From positions 1 through 21,728 of the forward strand of contig DHJP01000004.1 in the NCBI GenBank assembly GCA_002404395.1: a DNA stretch of 21,728 bases. The letters run 5' to 3'. Every line of letters starts with the position of its first letter. Within the stretch, counting starts at the first letter, position 1. Source of the stretch: Clostridiales bacterium UBA4717. GTDB taxonomy: Bacteria; Bacillota; Clostridia; Oscillospirales; CAG-272. A program made the position numbers and the translations under genes. Under the pieces are notes generated by a model that did not search any database, was not told where the DNA came from, and worked only from the letters and a program-made list of their open reading frames with translations. Positions 1 through 9,626 of the stretch are shown piece after piece.

Positions 1-51
1 GGAGCTTTGCTTCCGCCGCAAGCTCCGGGCGGAGCGCTTGAAGATAAATAA
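1..51 (+). CDS. Possible 3' end of an upstream gene (hrcA by context), partial
   Basis: Frame 1 is open from the window edge to a TAA at 49-51, 17 bases before the grpE start. The 16 visible residues (ending in GGALEDK) do not by themselves identify a family. In Bacillota the gene directly upstream of grpE is usually hrcA, the heat-shock repressor, so this may be its C-terminal tail. That assignment rests on gene order only. The stretch also contains short GC-rich inverted repeats (1-7 with 20-26), which could be chance. Confidence 0.3.
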   Translation, partial: GALLPPQAPGGALEDK

Positions 52-68
52 AATTGGAGGACATCGGA

Positions 69-659
69 ATGGCAGAAGAGAAAAATATAAATGAAACCGA
101 AGCGGCGGCAGACGAGGTAAACGCGGACGCGGACAATACCTGCGAGTGTGCCGAAAACGAAAAGAAACCTAAGGAATGCAAAAAAGAAGAAAAGAAGATT
201 AAAAACGAGCTTGCCGAAACAAAGAAAAAGCTTGAAGAGTGTGAAAAAAAGCTTGCCGAGATGAATGACAAGTACTTGCGTATTATGGCGGAGTACGACA
301 ATTACCGTAAGAGAACGGCAAAGGAAAAAGAAGGTTCGTTTACCGACGGTTGCTTTGATGCGCTGGCAGGAGTGCTTCCGATAATGGATAACGTCGAACG
401 CGCGGTCGCATTCAAAGGCTCGGATAAAGTTTCCGAGGGCATTGATCTGATACTCAAGAGCTTCGGCGATATGCTCGGAAAGTTTTCGGTAACTCCGTTC
501 GGAGAAGTCGGAGAGGAGTTCGATCCGAACATTCACAATGCGGTCATGCATATCGAGGATGAAAACCTCGGGGAAAACACAATTGTGGAGGTCTTTCAGA
601 AAGGCTACCGCAAGGGCGACAGAATATTAAGACATGCGATGGTCAAGGTCGCCAACTGA
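69..659 (+). CDS. grpE: GrpE, nucleotide exchange factor for DnaK
   Basis: GrpE releases ADP from DnaK and so resets the cytoplasmic Hsp70 folding cycle. The 196-aa product has the family layout. An acidic, low-complexity N-terminus is followed by a long Lys/Glu-rich coiled coil (about residues 40-85, leading into a DNYRKR motif), which forms the dimer stalk. The C-terminal beta domain carries the hallmark FDPNIHNAV and the closing GYRKGDRILRHAMVKV. The ATG at 69 is chosen because GGAGG at 56-60 lies 8 bases upstream; an in-frame TTG at 54 overlaps that site and is unlikely. dnaK follows after 130 bases, as expected for a heat-shock operon. No CIRCE operator is visible, so the operon promoter probably lies left of the window. 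Confidence 0.97.
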   Translation: MAEEKNINETEAAADEVNADADNTCECAENEKKPKECKKEEKKIKNELAETKKKLEECEKKLAEMNDKYLRIMAEYDNYRKRTAKEKEGSFTDGCFDALAGVLPIMDNVERAVAFKGSDKVSEGIDLILKSFGDMLGKFSVTPFGEVGEEFDPNIHNAVMHIEDENLGENTIVEVFQKGYRKGDRILRHAMVKVAN

Positions 660-720
660 AAAGCATATCTTCCCGCCCGACAGGACGGATGATATCTTAA
701 AAATTCACGTTTATTTTCCA

Positions 721-737
721 TGCCGCCTGCGGCGGCA
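721..737 (+). repeat. GC-rich mini-hairpin in the dnaK leader (copy 1 of a 13-base palindrome)
   Basis: Seven paired bases (721-727 with 731-737) enclose a 3-base loop. The core CCGCCTGCGGCGG recurs exactly at 12116-12128 in the greA leader. There is no following T run, so it is not a terminator. It sits in the 130-base grpE-dnaK spacer, which also holds a weaker imperfect inverted repeat at about 661-698. It might modulate mRNA stability or translation of dnaK; this is inference. Confidence 0.5.
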
Positions 738-756
738 CGGAGATTAATATATGTAA

Positions 757-2631
<1,875 letters not shown>

Positions 2632-2651
2632 GCTTACGGAATAGGCGGTAC

Positions 2652-2686
2652 AGACAGCGGGTGCGGATATTCCGTGCGCGCTGTCT
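2652..2686 (+). other. Hairpin downstream of dnaK, possible weak terminator or processing site
   Basis: An 8-bp outer stem (AGACAGCG with CGCTGTCT) and a 4-bp inner stem (CGGA with TCCG) surround an internal loop. The T run expected of an intrinsic terminator is absent, since the 3' side reads TGCGCATAT. It may partly terminate or protect the grpE-dnaK transcript, leaving dnaJ at a different level. Confidence 0.35.
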
Positions 2687-2720
2687 TGCGCATATATTCC
2701 CGAAAATTTACAAAATCTTA

Positions 2721-2749
2721 TTTAATTTATCGATCGGTTTATTTATAAT
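2721..2749 (+). promoter_or_regulatory. Possible promoter before dnaJ
   Basis: A perfect TATAAT lies at 2744-2749 in an A+T-rich 218-base dnaK-dnaJ spacer. The -35 candidate 17 bases upstream (TTTAAT) is poor, so the promoter call is tentative. If real, dnaJ-prmA would be partly independent of dnaK. Confidence 0.3.
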
Positions 2750-2849
2750 AGAAAAGTTGAGTAAAAAGATGCGATAAGTAACAGCAAGAAAAATGAGTCT
2801 GCAATCGGAATCAACGTATATCGGCGGCTCAAAGAAAGGCATGGTCAGT

Positions 2850-3977
2850 ATGGCGGAAAAACGGGATTATTATGAAGTGCTCGGTTTGAACAAATCGGCG
2901 AGCGAGGATGATATAAAAAAGGCGTATAAGAGCCTTGCGAAAAAATATCACCCGGACCTTAACCCGAACAATCCCGAAGCGGAGGAAAAATTCAAGGAGA
3001 TCAATGAAGCATACGGCGTACTGTCCGATGCCGACAAGAAGGCGAAGTACGACGCGTACGGTCATGCGGCGTTTGACCCGTCGCAGCAGGGCGGCGGATT
3101 CGGCGGTTTCGGCGGATTTGATGCGGACTTTGACATTTCCGATATTTTCTCAAGCTTTTTCGGCGGAAGTACAAGAACGAGCAGAAGAGGCCCGGTTCGC
3201 GGCGACGATATACTTCAAAGAGTTATTATTTCGTTTGAAGAAGCGGCGTTCGGCTGTAAAAAAACGATTGAATACGCCCGCATAGAGGAGTGCCCGGATT
3301 GCGGCGCGACCGGCGCGAAGAAGGGTACCTCTCCCGAAACCTGCCCGACCTGCCACGGCAGCGGACAGATAAAGCGCACCCAGCGCACCCCGCTCGGAAT
3401 GATGCAGTCGACCGATGTTTGCGGCACCTGTCACGGAAAGGGAAAGATAATCAAGGATCCCTGCACAAATTGCCGCGGAACCGGATATATAAGAATAAGA
3501 AAGAAGCTGGAAGTTACCATTCCTGCCGGAATTGATGACGGTCAGCGTGTGGCGCTCCGCACGCAGGGAGATGCAGGCAGACTCGGCGGTCAGCCCGGCG
3601 ATCTTATCATCACGGTCGGCGTAAGACCCCATCCGATATTTGAGCGTGACGGATACGACATATATTGCAACATACCGATAACATTTACCGAAGCGGCGCT
3701 CGGAGCCGAAATAACGATACCGACGCTCGACGGAAAGACTGCCTACAAGATACCCGAGGGCACGCAGACCGGAACCGAATTTACTATAAAAGGCAAGGGT
3801 ATCCAAAAGCTTGAATACAAGGGCTGCGGAGATCTTCATTTTACGGTTACGGTGGAAACGCCGCGCAATCTTACAAACGAGCAAAAGGAGCTTTTGAAAA
3901 AACTCGATCAGAAGCTCGACGGCGGTGCTGCAAAGCAGGACGGATTTTTTGACAGATTCAAAAAAGGGAAAAGATAA
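2850..3977 (+). CDS. dnaJ: DnaJ, Hsp40 co-chaperone
   Basis: DnaJ stimulates the DnaK ATPase and delivers clients to it. The 375-aa protein has all type I domains in order: a J domain (residues 1-70) with the essential HPD in KYHPDLNP, a Gly/Phe-rich linker, four zinc-binding CxxCxGxG repeats ([32 protein letters not shown]), and the two beta-barrel client-binding domains. The ATG at 2850 gives the standard N-terminus [13 protein letters not shown] and has an AGAAAGG box about 10 bases upstream. Starts at 2793 and 2841 would add a non-family extension. prmA begins 11 bases after the stop, so the two are co-transcribed. Confidence 0.97.
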   Translation: MAEKRDYYEVLGLNKSASEDDIKKAYKSLAKKYHPDLNPNNPEAEEKFKEINEAYGVLSDADKKAKYDAYGHAAFDPSQQGGGFGGFGGFDADFDISDIFSSFFGGSTRTSRRGPVRGDDILQRVIISFEEAAFGCKKTIEYARIEECPDCGATGAKKGTSPETCPTCHGSGQIKRTQRTPLGMMQSTDVCGTCHGKGKIIKDPCTNCRGTGYIRIRKKLEVTIPAGIDDGQRVALRTQGDAGRLGGQPGDLIITVGVRPHPIFERDGYDIYCNIPITFTEAALGAEITIPTLDGKTAYKIPEGTQTGTEFTIKGKGIQKLEYKGCGDLHFTVTVETPRNLTNEQKELLKKLDQKLDGGAAKQDGFFDRFKKGKR

Positions 3978-3988
3978 GGGATCGGCGA

Positions 3989-4915
3989 ATGGACAATAAT
4001 TGGACACAGCTTAAAGTAACGGTGAATATCGCTCGACTTGAGGAAACATCGGCGGTTATGGGAATGCTCGATAACGGGCTTATGATCGAGGACTACAGCG
4101 ATATCGAAACCAACCTCAAGACCGTGTACGGCGACTTGATCGACGAGTCGATATTGAATGCCGATAAGAATATTGCGTCGGTATCAATATACATACCGTC
4201 GGAGAAAAACTACAACGATTATGTGGCTTTTCTGCGCGAACGGTTCGCCGCGCTCGGAATCGAATATAAGCTTGAGCTTATCGGGCTTGAAGAGGAAGAG
4301 TGGGCAAATGCGTGGAAAAAGTATTATAAGCCGATAAAAACCGGCGAGCGGTTGGTCATAGTTCCGATGTGGGAGGAATATACGCCCGCTCCGGGAGAAG
4401 TGACGGTGAAGATGGATCCGGGAATGGCTTTCGGAACCGGAACTCACGAAACTACGCGCCTGGTGGCTGCTTTGATCGAAAAATACCTGAAGTCGGGCGA
4501 TAAGGTGCTTGATGTCGGAACCGGAAGCGGGATACTCTCGGTATGTGCTTCAAAGCTCGGAGCCTCGCTGTGTCTGGCATATGATATAGACCCGGTGGCG
4601 GTAAGAGTTGCAAAAGAAAACTGTGAAAAGAACGGGTGCACGAATATTGAGTGCAACGTGTCCGACCTGCTTTGTAATGTTGAAGCTCAGGACGACGGAT
4701 ACGACCTTGTGCTTGCAAACATTGTCGCCGATATTATTATCAGAATGGCGGACGATATCGGCGGTTTTGTGAAGAAGGGCGGCTATTATATAACGTCGGG
4801 AATAATTGACGAGCGCGAGAACGACGTGCTTGAAGCAATGAAAGGCACGGGCTTTGAAGTGCGCGAGGTGCTTCGTGAAAACGGTTGGTGTGCAATAGTC
4901 TTTGAAAAAGTTTGA
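3989..4915 (+). CDS. prmA: PrmA, ribosomal protein L11 methyltransferase
   Basis: PrmA is a cytoplasmic SAM-dependent enzyme that methylates ribosomal protein L11. The 308-aa length is normal. An N-terminal L11-recognition region ends with the conserved WANAWKKYYKP (residues 105-114). The conserved DPGMAFGTGTHETTRL (143-158) leads into the Rossmann methyltransferase with SAM motif I VLDVGTGSGIL (173-183), the acidic end of strand 2 (DID, 199-201) and motif IV VLANIVADI (241-249). It lies 11 bases after dnaJ, a common Bacillota linkage, and is the last gene before a strong terminator. Confidence 0.96.
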   Translation: MDNNWTQLKVTVNIARLEETSAVMGMLDNGLMIEDYSDIETNLKTVYGDLIDESILNADKNIASVSIYIPSEKNYNDYVAFLRERFAALGIEYKLELIGLEEEEWANAWKKYYKPIKTGERLVIVPMWEEYTPAPGEVTVKMDPGMAFGTGTHETTRLVAALIEKYLKSGDKVLDVGTGSGILSVCASKLGASLCLAYDIDPVAVRVAKENCEKNGCTNIECNVSDLLCNVEAQDDGYDLVLANIVADIIIRMADDIGGFVKKGGYYITSGIIDERENDVLEAMKGTGFEVREVLRENGWCAIVFEKV

Positions 4916-4923
4916 TGAAATGA

Positions 4924-4968
4924 AAAAAGAGCGGCAGGAGCATTGAACGGCTCCTGCCGCTCCTTTTT
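4924..4968 (+). terminator. Intrinsic terminator after prmA
   Basis: A perfect 12-bp GC-rich stem (4929-4940 with 4951-4962) with a 10-base loop is followed by CTTTTTAG and preceded by an A run. It closes the grpE-dnaK-dnaJ-prmA transcript and separates it from rsmE. Confidence 0.9.
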
Positions 4969-5094
4969 AGGTCTGTTTGCCTGCAAAGAGGCACTTAAGC
5001 GGCGCAAAAAAAGTGTGTTTTACCATATTATGGGGAAATAATGCGTTTTGTATAAAAAAAATCGTTGATTTTCATAAAAAAGTGTCAAAATAAT

Positions 5095-5123
5095 TTGACA
5101 AAATGACGAAAGTATAGTATAAT
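5095..5123 (+). promoter_or_regulatory. Perfect consensus housekeeping promoter for rsmE
   Basis: TTGACA (5095-5100) and TATAAT (5118-5123) are both exact consensus, with the optimal 17-bp spacer. The upstream 60 bases are very A+T rich and could act as an UP element. Transcription should start near 5130, about 37 bases before the rsmE start codon. Confidence 0.9.
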
Positions 5124-5166
5124 GTCGTAGTGGAATATCTCTGCGACATGATAGGGGTTGTGCGTT

Positions 5167-5916
5167 TTGCCGAGATTTTTTGTATCTCATGAGGATATTG
5201 TCGGCTCGCTTATTACGGTGAGAGGCGACGATGCCTTGCATATTTCAAGGTCGCTCAGATTGAAAAAGGGCGAAAGGGTCACGGTTTGCGACCCGGATTC
5301 GACCGAATATCTGTGTGAGGCGGTTGAGTTTTACAAAGATCACGTGGAATTCAGAGTGCTCTCTTCGCAAAATTGCGCAAGTGAACCTCCGTATGATGCG
5401 GTGCTGTGTCAGGCTTTGCCGAAAGGCGATAAGATGGATCTGATCGTCCAAAAGGCAGTCGAAACCGGAGTATCGGGGATCATTCCGTTTATCAGTGAGT
5501 ATTGCATATCAAGACCCGACCTTAAAACTTCGGCGAATAAACTAGAGCGGTGGAACAGGATCGCGCTTGAAGCGGCAAAGCAATGCGGCAGAGGAAAAGT
5601 GCCGCGCGTTGCGCCGATCTGCACTTTCGGCGAGCTGTTTGAACGGCTTTCCGGGGACTCGATAATACTGTATGAAAATGAAGATCGCAGATCGCTCAAA
5701 CAGGCACTTCGTGATATTTCGTCATCAAATGGCGGGACGGTCCCGGAACGGCTGAATATCGCGGTAGGCTCGGAGGGAGGCTTTTCCGACTCGGAGATCG
5801 AATGCGCGCGCACGCACGGTATGCTCAGCGCGGGACTCGGTTCGCGGATCCTTCGGTGCGAGACGGCTTCAATCGCCGCGCTTGCAATGCTTTCGTATGA
5901 ATTTGAGCAAGAATAA
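5167..5916 (+). CDS. rsmE: RsmE, 16S rRNA m3U1498 methyltransferase
   Basis: RsmE methylates N3 of U1498 in 16S rRNA within the 30S subunit, using SAM. The 249-aa product shows an N-terminal PUA-like domain (MPRFFVS, then GDDALHISRSLRLKKGE). The C-terminal SPOUT knot domain carries ALPKGDKMDLIVQKAVETGV, ERWNRIALEAAKQCGR, the SAM loop VGSEGGFSDSE and LGSRILRCETA. The start is taken as TTG at 5167, which yields the family-typical MPRFF and has AGGGGT about 9 bases upstream. The TTG at 5158 would add three residues and sit on that box. It has its own consensus promoter but stays next to prmA, as in many Bacillota. Confidence 0.95.
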   Translation: MPRFFVSHEDIVGSLITVRGDDALHISRSLRLKKGERVTVCDPDSTEYLCEAVEFYKDHVEFRVLSSQNCASEPPYDAVLCQALPKGDKMDLIVQKAVETGVSGIIPFISEYCISRPDLKTSANKLERWNRIALEAAKQCGRGKVPRVAPICTFGELFERLSGDSIILYENEDRRSLKQALRDISSSNGGTVPERLNIAVGSEGGFSDSEIECARTHGMLSAGLGSRILRCETASIAALAMLSYEFEQE

Positions 5917-5972
5917 TATTTGTACTCGGAATAAATTGATTCTGCCGCAGGACGGCAAAAACGAGGTTGATG

Positions 5973-6710
5973 ATGGAAAATAAAAAGCTTAGCAGAGAAG
6001 AAAAAGCGGCACTTGCGGAGATCCGTGAAATGAGGACCATGTATCGGTTGCTTGCGGCGTGTTTTGCGGCGGCGCTCGGTATAATCGCGGTTATTCAGCT
6101 CAGACCGATCAACCGCATCGCGTTTTTCTACGAATATCTGATTTTACCGCTCGTGATCGTGCTTGCGGCAGTGACGGTCGGCGCGGCGGTAAAGATGTTT
6201 GCCTTTTCCAAAAAAGCCAAATCGGAGCTGCCGACGGTCTTTCATTCGGCGGATCTGCTTACGGTGTCTGCCGGCGCACTTGCGCTTGTCGCGTCGTATT
6301 ACATTTCGACCGGACTCGACACGCTCAGAATTATCGGAATAATTGTACTTGCACTGTTAAGACTAATATATGTGCTTGCGCCGAAAACGGCATTTGCACT
6401 TTCGCTTCAGTGCGCACTCGGCGTTTTCCCGATTCTGGCGTTTTCCTATGTCTCTTCGGATACGCTGAAGCTTATATTGACAATAGTTTCGGCAGCGGCG
6501 GCGCTTGCGGTTGCGGTTGTCTGCGCACTGCTGTTTGCTTCCGGAAAGCTTAAGGGGATCGGACGTTCTTTCTTCTATATTCTTGCCGGAGTAGTGATCG
6601 CGGCGGCGGTGCTCAGCGCGCTTATCCCCGGCGTTTATACATATGCGATATTTACAACGTTTGCGGTTTATCTCGTACTTATCGTAATTTATGCTATTGA
6701 ATCAATGTGA
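5973..6710 (+). CDS. Polytopic membrane protein of unknown function (about 8 TM)
   Basis: I do not recognise this family. The roughly 245-aa product begins with a charged cytoplasmic-looking segment (SREEKAALAEIREMRTMYR). About eight hydrophobic segments follow, near residues 23-42, 53-75, 93-112, 117-136, 140-160, 166-190, 201-221 and 223-243. The protein is rich in Ala, Ile, Leu and Val with very short loops and no visible catalytic or metal motif. Three consecutive starts are possible (TTG 5967, ATG 5970, ATG 5973); 5973 gives the best spacing from the CGAGG box at 5962-5966. It lies 56 bases after rsmE with no terminator between, so it is probably co-transcribed with it. Confidence 0.8.
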   Translation: MENKKLSREEKAALAEIREMRTMYRLLAACFAAALGIIAVIQLRPINRIAFFYEYLILPLVIVLAAVTVGAAVKMFAFSKKAKSELPTVFHSADLLTVSAGALALVASYYISTGLDTLRIIGIIVLALLRLIYVLAPKTAFALSLQCALGVFPILAFSYVSSDTLKLILTIVSAAAALAVAVVCALLFASGKLKGIGRSFFYILAGVVIAAAVLSALIPGVYTYAIFTTFAVYLVLIVIYAIESM

Positions 6711-6735
6711 ATCTTGCGAAATGTGCGAAGTTTTA

Positions 6736-6764
6736 TTGAAAAAACAAGGCTGAGCGAGTAAAAT
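6736..6764 (+). promoter_or_regulatory. Probable promoter of the CdaR/PucR-type regulator gene
   Basis: TTGAAA (6736-6741) and TAAAAT (6759-6764) are separated by 17 bp, each with one mismatch to consensus. The region downstream is A+T rich and leads to a strong AAGGAGG ribosome binding site 6 bases before the ATG at 6811. Confidence 0.6.
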
Positions 6765-6810
6765 AAAATTTATATAGAAAATTTTTTGAAAGGTCGAAAG
6801 GAGGCGCCGT

Positions 6811-7896
6811 ATGTCTAACAGAGTGTTTCAGCGAGTGATCCACCAAATGAAAGATGCTGTTGATCGCGTAATTGGCGTTATTGACGAGAACGGCATAATC
6901 ATCTCATGCTCCGAACTTGGGCAGATCGGAGAACCCAGACAGGGAGTGCGTGATGAGCTCAATTATACTACCGACGCCGTTGTGAGCGGAGGCTACACAT
7001 ACCGCCCGATCGGTACCGGAATCAAAGCCGAGTACATAGTCTTTGTTGAAGGCGAAGACAAGATGGCGGATAAGATCTCACAGATTCTTTCGGTTTCACT
7101 GAGTAATATCAAGAGCTTATACGACGAAAAGTATGATAAGAGCTCATTTATAAAGAATATCATTCTTGACAACATACTTCCGAGCGATATATATGTCAAG
7201 AGCAAGGAACTTCATTTTAATGATGAAGTGGAGAGAATAGTCTTTCTTGTCAAGTTCAACGGTAAAGGCGAATTAAATCCGTTTGATCTGGTTCAGAATA
7301 TGTTCCCCGACAAAAACAAGGATTATGTCATCAGCGTCGGTGAGCATGATATTGTACTTGTTAAAGAGGTCAAGCCGAACTTTGAGGTGCGCGAAGCCGA
7401 AAAGATCGCAAAAAATATTTCGGACACGCTGAACACCGAGTTTTTTGCTAAGGTTTCGGTCGGTATCGGCACTGCGGTCGACAGCATAAAGGATCTTGCG
7501 CGTTCGTATAAGGAAGCACAGGTCGCGCTTGACGTCGGAAAAGTATTTGATACCGAAAAGAATATTGTCAGCTATGAAAATCTCGGTATCGGCAGACTTA
7601 TATATCAGCTTCCGACCACGCTTTGCGAAATGTTTTTAGCCGAAGTTTTCAAGAAAGGCTCGCTTGAGTCGCTTGACCGCGAAACGCTTACGACTATTCA
7701 ATGCTTCTTTGAAAATAATCTGAATGTTTCCGAGACCTCCAGAAAACTGTTTGTTCACAGAAACACACTTGTATACAGACTTGAAAAGATACGCAAGCTG
7801 ACAGGGCTTGATCTGCGTGAGTTTGAGCACGCGATAACCTTCAAAGTGGCACTGATGGTAAAGAAATATCTTTCGAGCAAGCCGAGCAAGTTTTAA
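6811..7896 (+). CDS. CdaR/PucR-type transcriptional regulator (C-terminal HTH)
   Basis: The 361-aa protein has three parts. The N-terminus (about 1-100), with VIGVIDENGIIISCSELGQI, resembles the sugar-diacid recognition sensor domain of CdaR proteins. The middle (about 140-250), with KVSVGIGTAVDSIKDLARSY and YKEAQVAL, matches the degenerate GGDEF-like domain of this family. The C-terminal helix-turn-helix (about 303-335) contains LNVSETSRKLFVHRNTLVYR, the PucR/CdaR DNA-binding signature. It is a cytoplasmic DNA-binding regulator; ligand and targets are unknown. It directly precedes ftsE and ends 86 bases before it, so it could control the FtsEX cell-wall genes or merely be co-transcribed. There is no sugar-diacid catabolic gene nearby, so a CdaR-like ligand should not be assumed. 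Confidence 0.85.
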   Translation: MSNRVFQRVIHQMKDAVDRVIGVIDENGIIISCSELGQIGEPRQGVRDELNYTTDAVVSGGYTYRPIGTGIKAEYIVFVEGEDKMADKISQILSVSLSNIKSLYDEKYDKSSFIKNIILDNILPSDIYVKSKELHFNDEVERIVFLVKFNGKGELNPFDLVQNMFPDKNKDYVISVGEHDIVLVKEVKPNFEVREAEKIAKNISDTLNTEFFAKVSVGIGTAVDSIKDLARSYKEAQVALDVGKVFDTEKNIVSYENLGIGRLIYQLPTTLCEMFLAEVFKKGSLESLDRETLTTIQCFFENNLNVSETSRKLFVHRNTLVYRLEKIRKLTGLDLREFEHAITFKVALMVKKYLSSKPSKF

Positions 7897-7902
7897 TAAC
7901 CG

Positions 7903-7950
7903 AAAGTGTTATATCCGAAGGAGGAAACTCTTTCGGATATAATGTGCTTT
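7903..7950 (+). promoter_or_regulatory. Strong hairpin in the ftsE leader
   Basis: An uninterrupted 11-bp stem (7909-7919 with 7932-7942) is extended by G-U pairs and an AAAG/CTTT closing helix. The loop (7920-7931) presents a GGAGG sequence not correctly spaced from any good start. Only four T residues follow, so termination would be weak. It may be an attenuator, an RNA processing site or a protein-binding leader between the regulator and ftsE. Confidence 0.55.
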
Positions 7951-7982
7951 TGAGGCTTTCGGGAAAATTACGGAGAATTATA

Positions 7983-8660
7983 ATGATAGAATTTAAAAAT
8001 GTCAGAAAGGTATATCCGAACGGAACGGTTGCGCTTGACGGTGTGGATCTTTCGATCGCTGACGGTGAATTTGTGTTCATAGTCGGCGGAAACGGTTCGG
8101 GTAAAACCACAATGACGAGACTTCTCATAAAGGAAGAGGATATTACAAGCGGAGAGATTACGGTCAATAATCAGAAGCTTTCAAAAATGAAAAGCTGGCA
8201 GATACCGTATTACAGACGCGGTCTCGGCATGATCTTTCAGGATTTTAAGTTGCTTGATCAAAAAACCGTATATGAAAACGTGGCGTTTGCAATGGATGTT
8301 ATCGGAAAGCCGAAAAAGTCCAGAAATCTGAATGTCAAAACTGCGCTTGAGCTTGTCAGACTTATTGACAAAGCCCATTGTAAGCCTCACGAGATATCCG
8401 GCGGCGAGCAACAGCGTCTGGCAATAGCGCGCGCTTTTGTAAACGAGCCGCGCGTTATAATAGCGGACGAGCCGACTGGCAATATCGACCCGGAAATGAG
8501 CCGCGGAGTTATGGAGCTGCTTATTAAGATCAACAAGCAGTTCGGACGCACGGTCATCGTGATAACGCACGAAGAAAAGCTTGTAAACTATTTCAAGAAA
8601 CGCGTTGTGCGGATCGACGGCGGCAGGATAGTAAGTGACAGAGTCGGGGGTATGTTCTGA
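7983..8660 (+). CDS. ftsE: FtsE, ATPase of the FtsEX divisome/cell-wall complex
   Basis: FtsE is the cytoplasmic ABC ATPase that, with FtsX, transmits a signal across the membrane to murein hydrolases rather than transporting a substrate. The 225-aa product is a single ABC domain with Walker A GGNGSGKTT (35-43), a Q-loop in MIFQDFKLL (Gln86), signature ISGGEQQRLAIARAF (138-152), Walker B VIIADEPTG and the switch His196 in VIVITHE. The ATG at 7983 has CGGAGA 7 bases upstream; an in-frame GTG at 7944 would add 13 residues and lies in the leader hairpin. The stop TGA shares its last base with the ftsX ATG, implying translational coupling. Confidence 0.95.
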   Translation: MIEFKNVRKVYPNGTVALDGVDLSIADGEFVFIVGGNGSGKTTMTRLLIKEEDITSGEITVNNQKLSKMKSWQIPYYRRGLGMIFQDFKLLDQKTVYENVAFAMDVIGKPKKSRNLNVKTALELVRLIDKAHCKPHEISGGEQQRLAIARAFVNEPRVIIADEPTGNIDPEMSRGVMELLIKINKQFGRTVIVITHEEKLVNYFKKRVVRIDGGRIVSDRVGGMF

Positions 8661-9553
8661 TGAAAAGCTACAGACCGACATATTTTATTTCCGAAGCGTT
8701 CAAGGGAATGTGGCGCAACAAGCGGTACAGCCTGGCGACGATCTGTGTGCTTATCGGCTGCCTTATAATTATCGGAAGTTCATATCTGATATATGAAAAC
8801 GTTGACTACAACATGGAAAGCCTCGGGCTTGCCAAGGAGATCGTGGTATTTATTGACCGTGATACGAGCGCAGAGCGTGCGGCGGAGATCGGCGAGCGTA
8901 TACGCGCGCTTGACAACGTGGAATCCGACGGCGTGGTCTATATTTCAAAAGAACAGGCGCTTGAAGAAGAAGCGAATAAGTATTCCGCATACGGCGATCT
9001 GTTTGAAGTGCTTGACGGAGACAACCCGCTTCGCGACTCCTTTATAATTCCGTATAAAACCAACGAGGGCGTTTCGACGCTGATCTATCAGCTTAATCAG
9101 ATCGAAGAAATTGTCAAGATAAATAACAGGCTTGATCTTGCCGGAAATATAGAAAGTCTTAAAAACGGAATACTGTTCGTGCTTGTCGTTTTTATGATAA
9201 TTCTTTTGGTGGTTTGCGTGTTCGTGATAGTGAACACTATCGGGCTTGCGGTGATGGCACGTTCGGACGAGATCGTGATTATGCGTTATATCGGAGCGAC
9301 GGGGTGGTTCATTGCACTGCCGTTCATTTTGGAAGGAATAATTATCGGCGCGGTCTCCGGAGTTTTGGCATATTTCGCGCAGCATTTCATTTATAATTAT
9401 CTGACTGCTTCTCTCGGCAGCAGCTTCAGCCTTATCAGCACCTGTCCGTTTGAGTACGTAAGTCAGACAATATTTATCGGATTTATGATCACGGGACTTT
9501 TCTGCGGTATTGTCGGAAGCTTGCTTTCAATGAAAAAATATTTAAAAGCATGA
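8660..9553 (+). CDS. ftsX: FtsX, membrane subunit of FtsEX
   Basis: FtsX anchors FtsE and activates a secreted peptidoglycan hydrolase through its outside loop. The 297-aa protein has one N-terminal membrane helix (about 23-43), an extracellular domain of about 130 residues (containing DRDTSAERAAEIGERIRA and YISKEQALEEEA), and three C-terminal helices (about 174-200, 216-242, 262-290). The segment MARSDEIVIMRYIGATGWFI is the conserved cytoplasmic coupling loop. The ATG overlaps the ftsE stop by one base. The next gene is an M23 coiled-coil peptidase, the expected type of FtsX partner. Confidence 0.95.
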   Translation: MKSYRPTYFISEAFKGMWRNKRYSLATICVLIGCLIIIGSSYLIYENVDYNMESLGLAKEIVVFIDRDTSAERAAEIGERIRALDNVESDGVVYISKEQALEEEANKYSAYGDLFEVLDGDNPLRDSFIIPYKTNEGVSTLIYQLNQIEEIVKINNRLDLAGNIESLKNGILFVLVVFMIILLVVCVFVIVNTIGLAVMARSDEIVIMRYIGATGWFIALPFILEGIIIGAVSGVLAYFAQHFIYNYLTASLGSSFSLISTCPFEYVSQTIFIGFMITGLFCGIVGSLLSMKKYLKA

Positions 9554-9626
9554 TCCGAACAGCTTGACGGTAATAGTATTCTTATAAAACTTGACCCGGG
9601 TATGCTCGGGCAGATCGGAGAAAACT

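Noticed and set aside
3150..4007. 285-codon - strand frame under dnaJ
   Set aside because: It is a shadow of the GC-biased dnaJ frame; there is no start signal and no domain resemblance.
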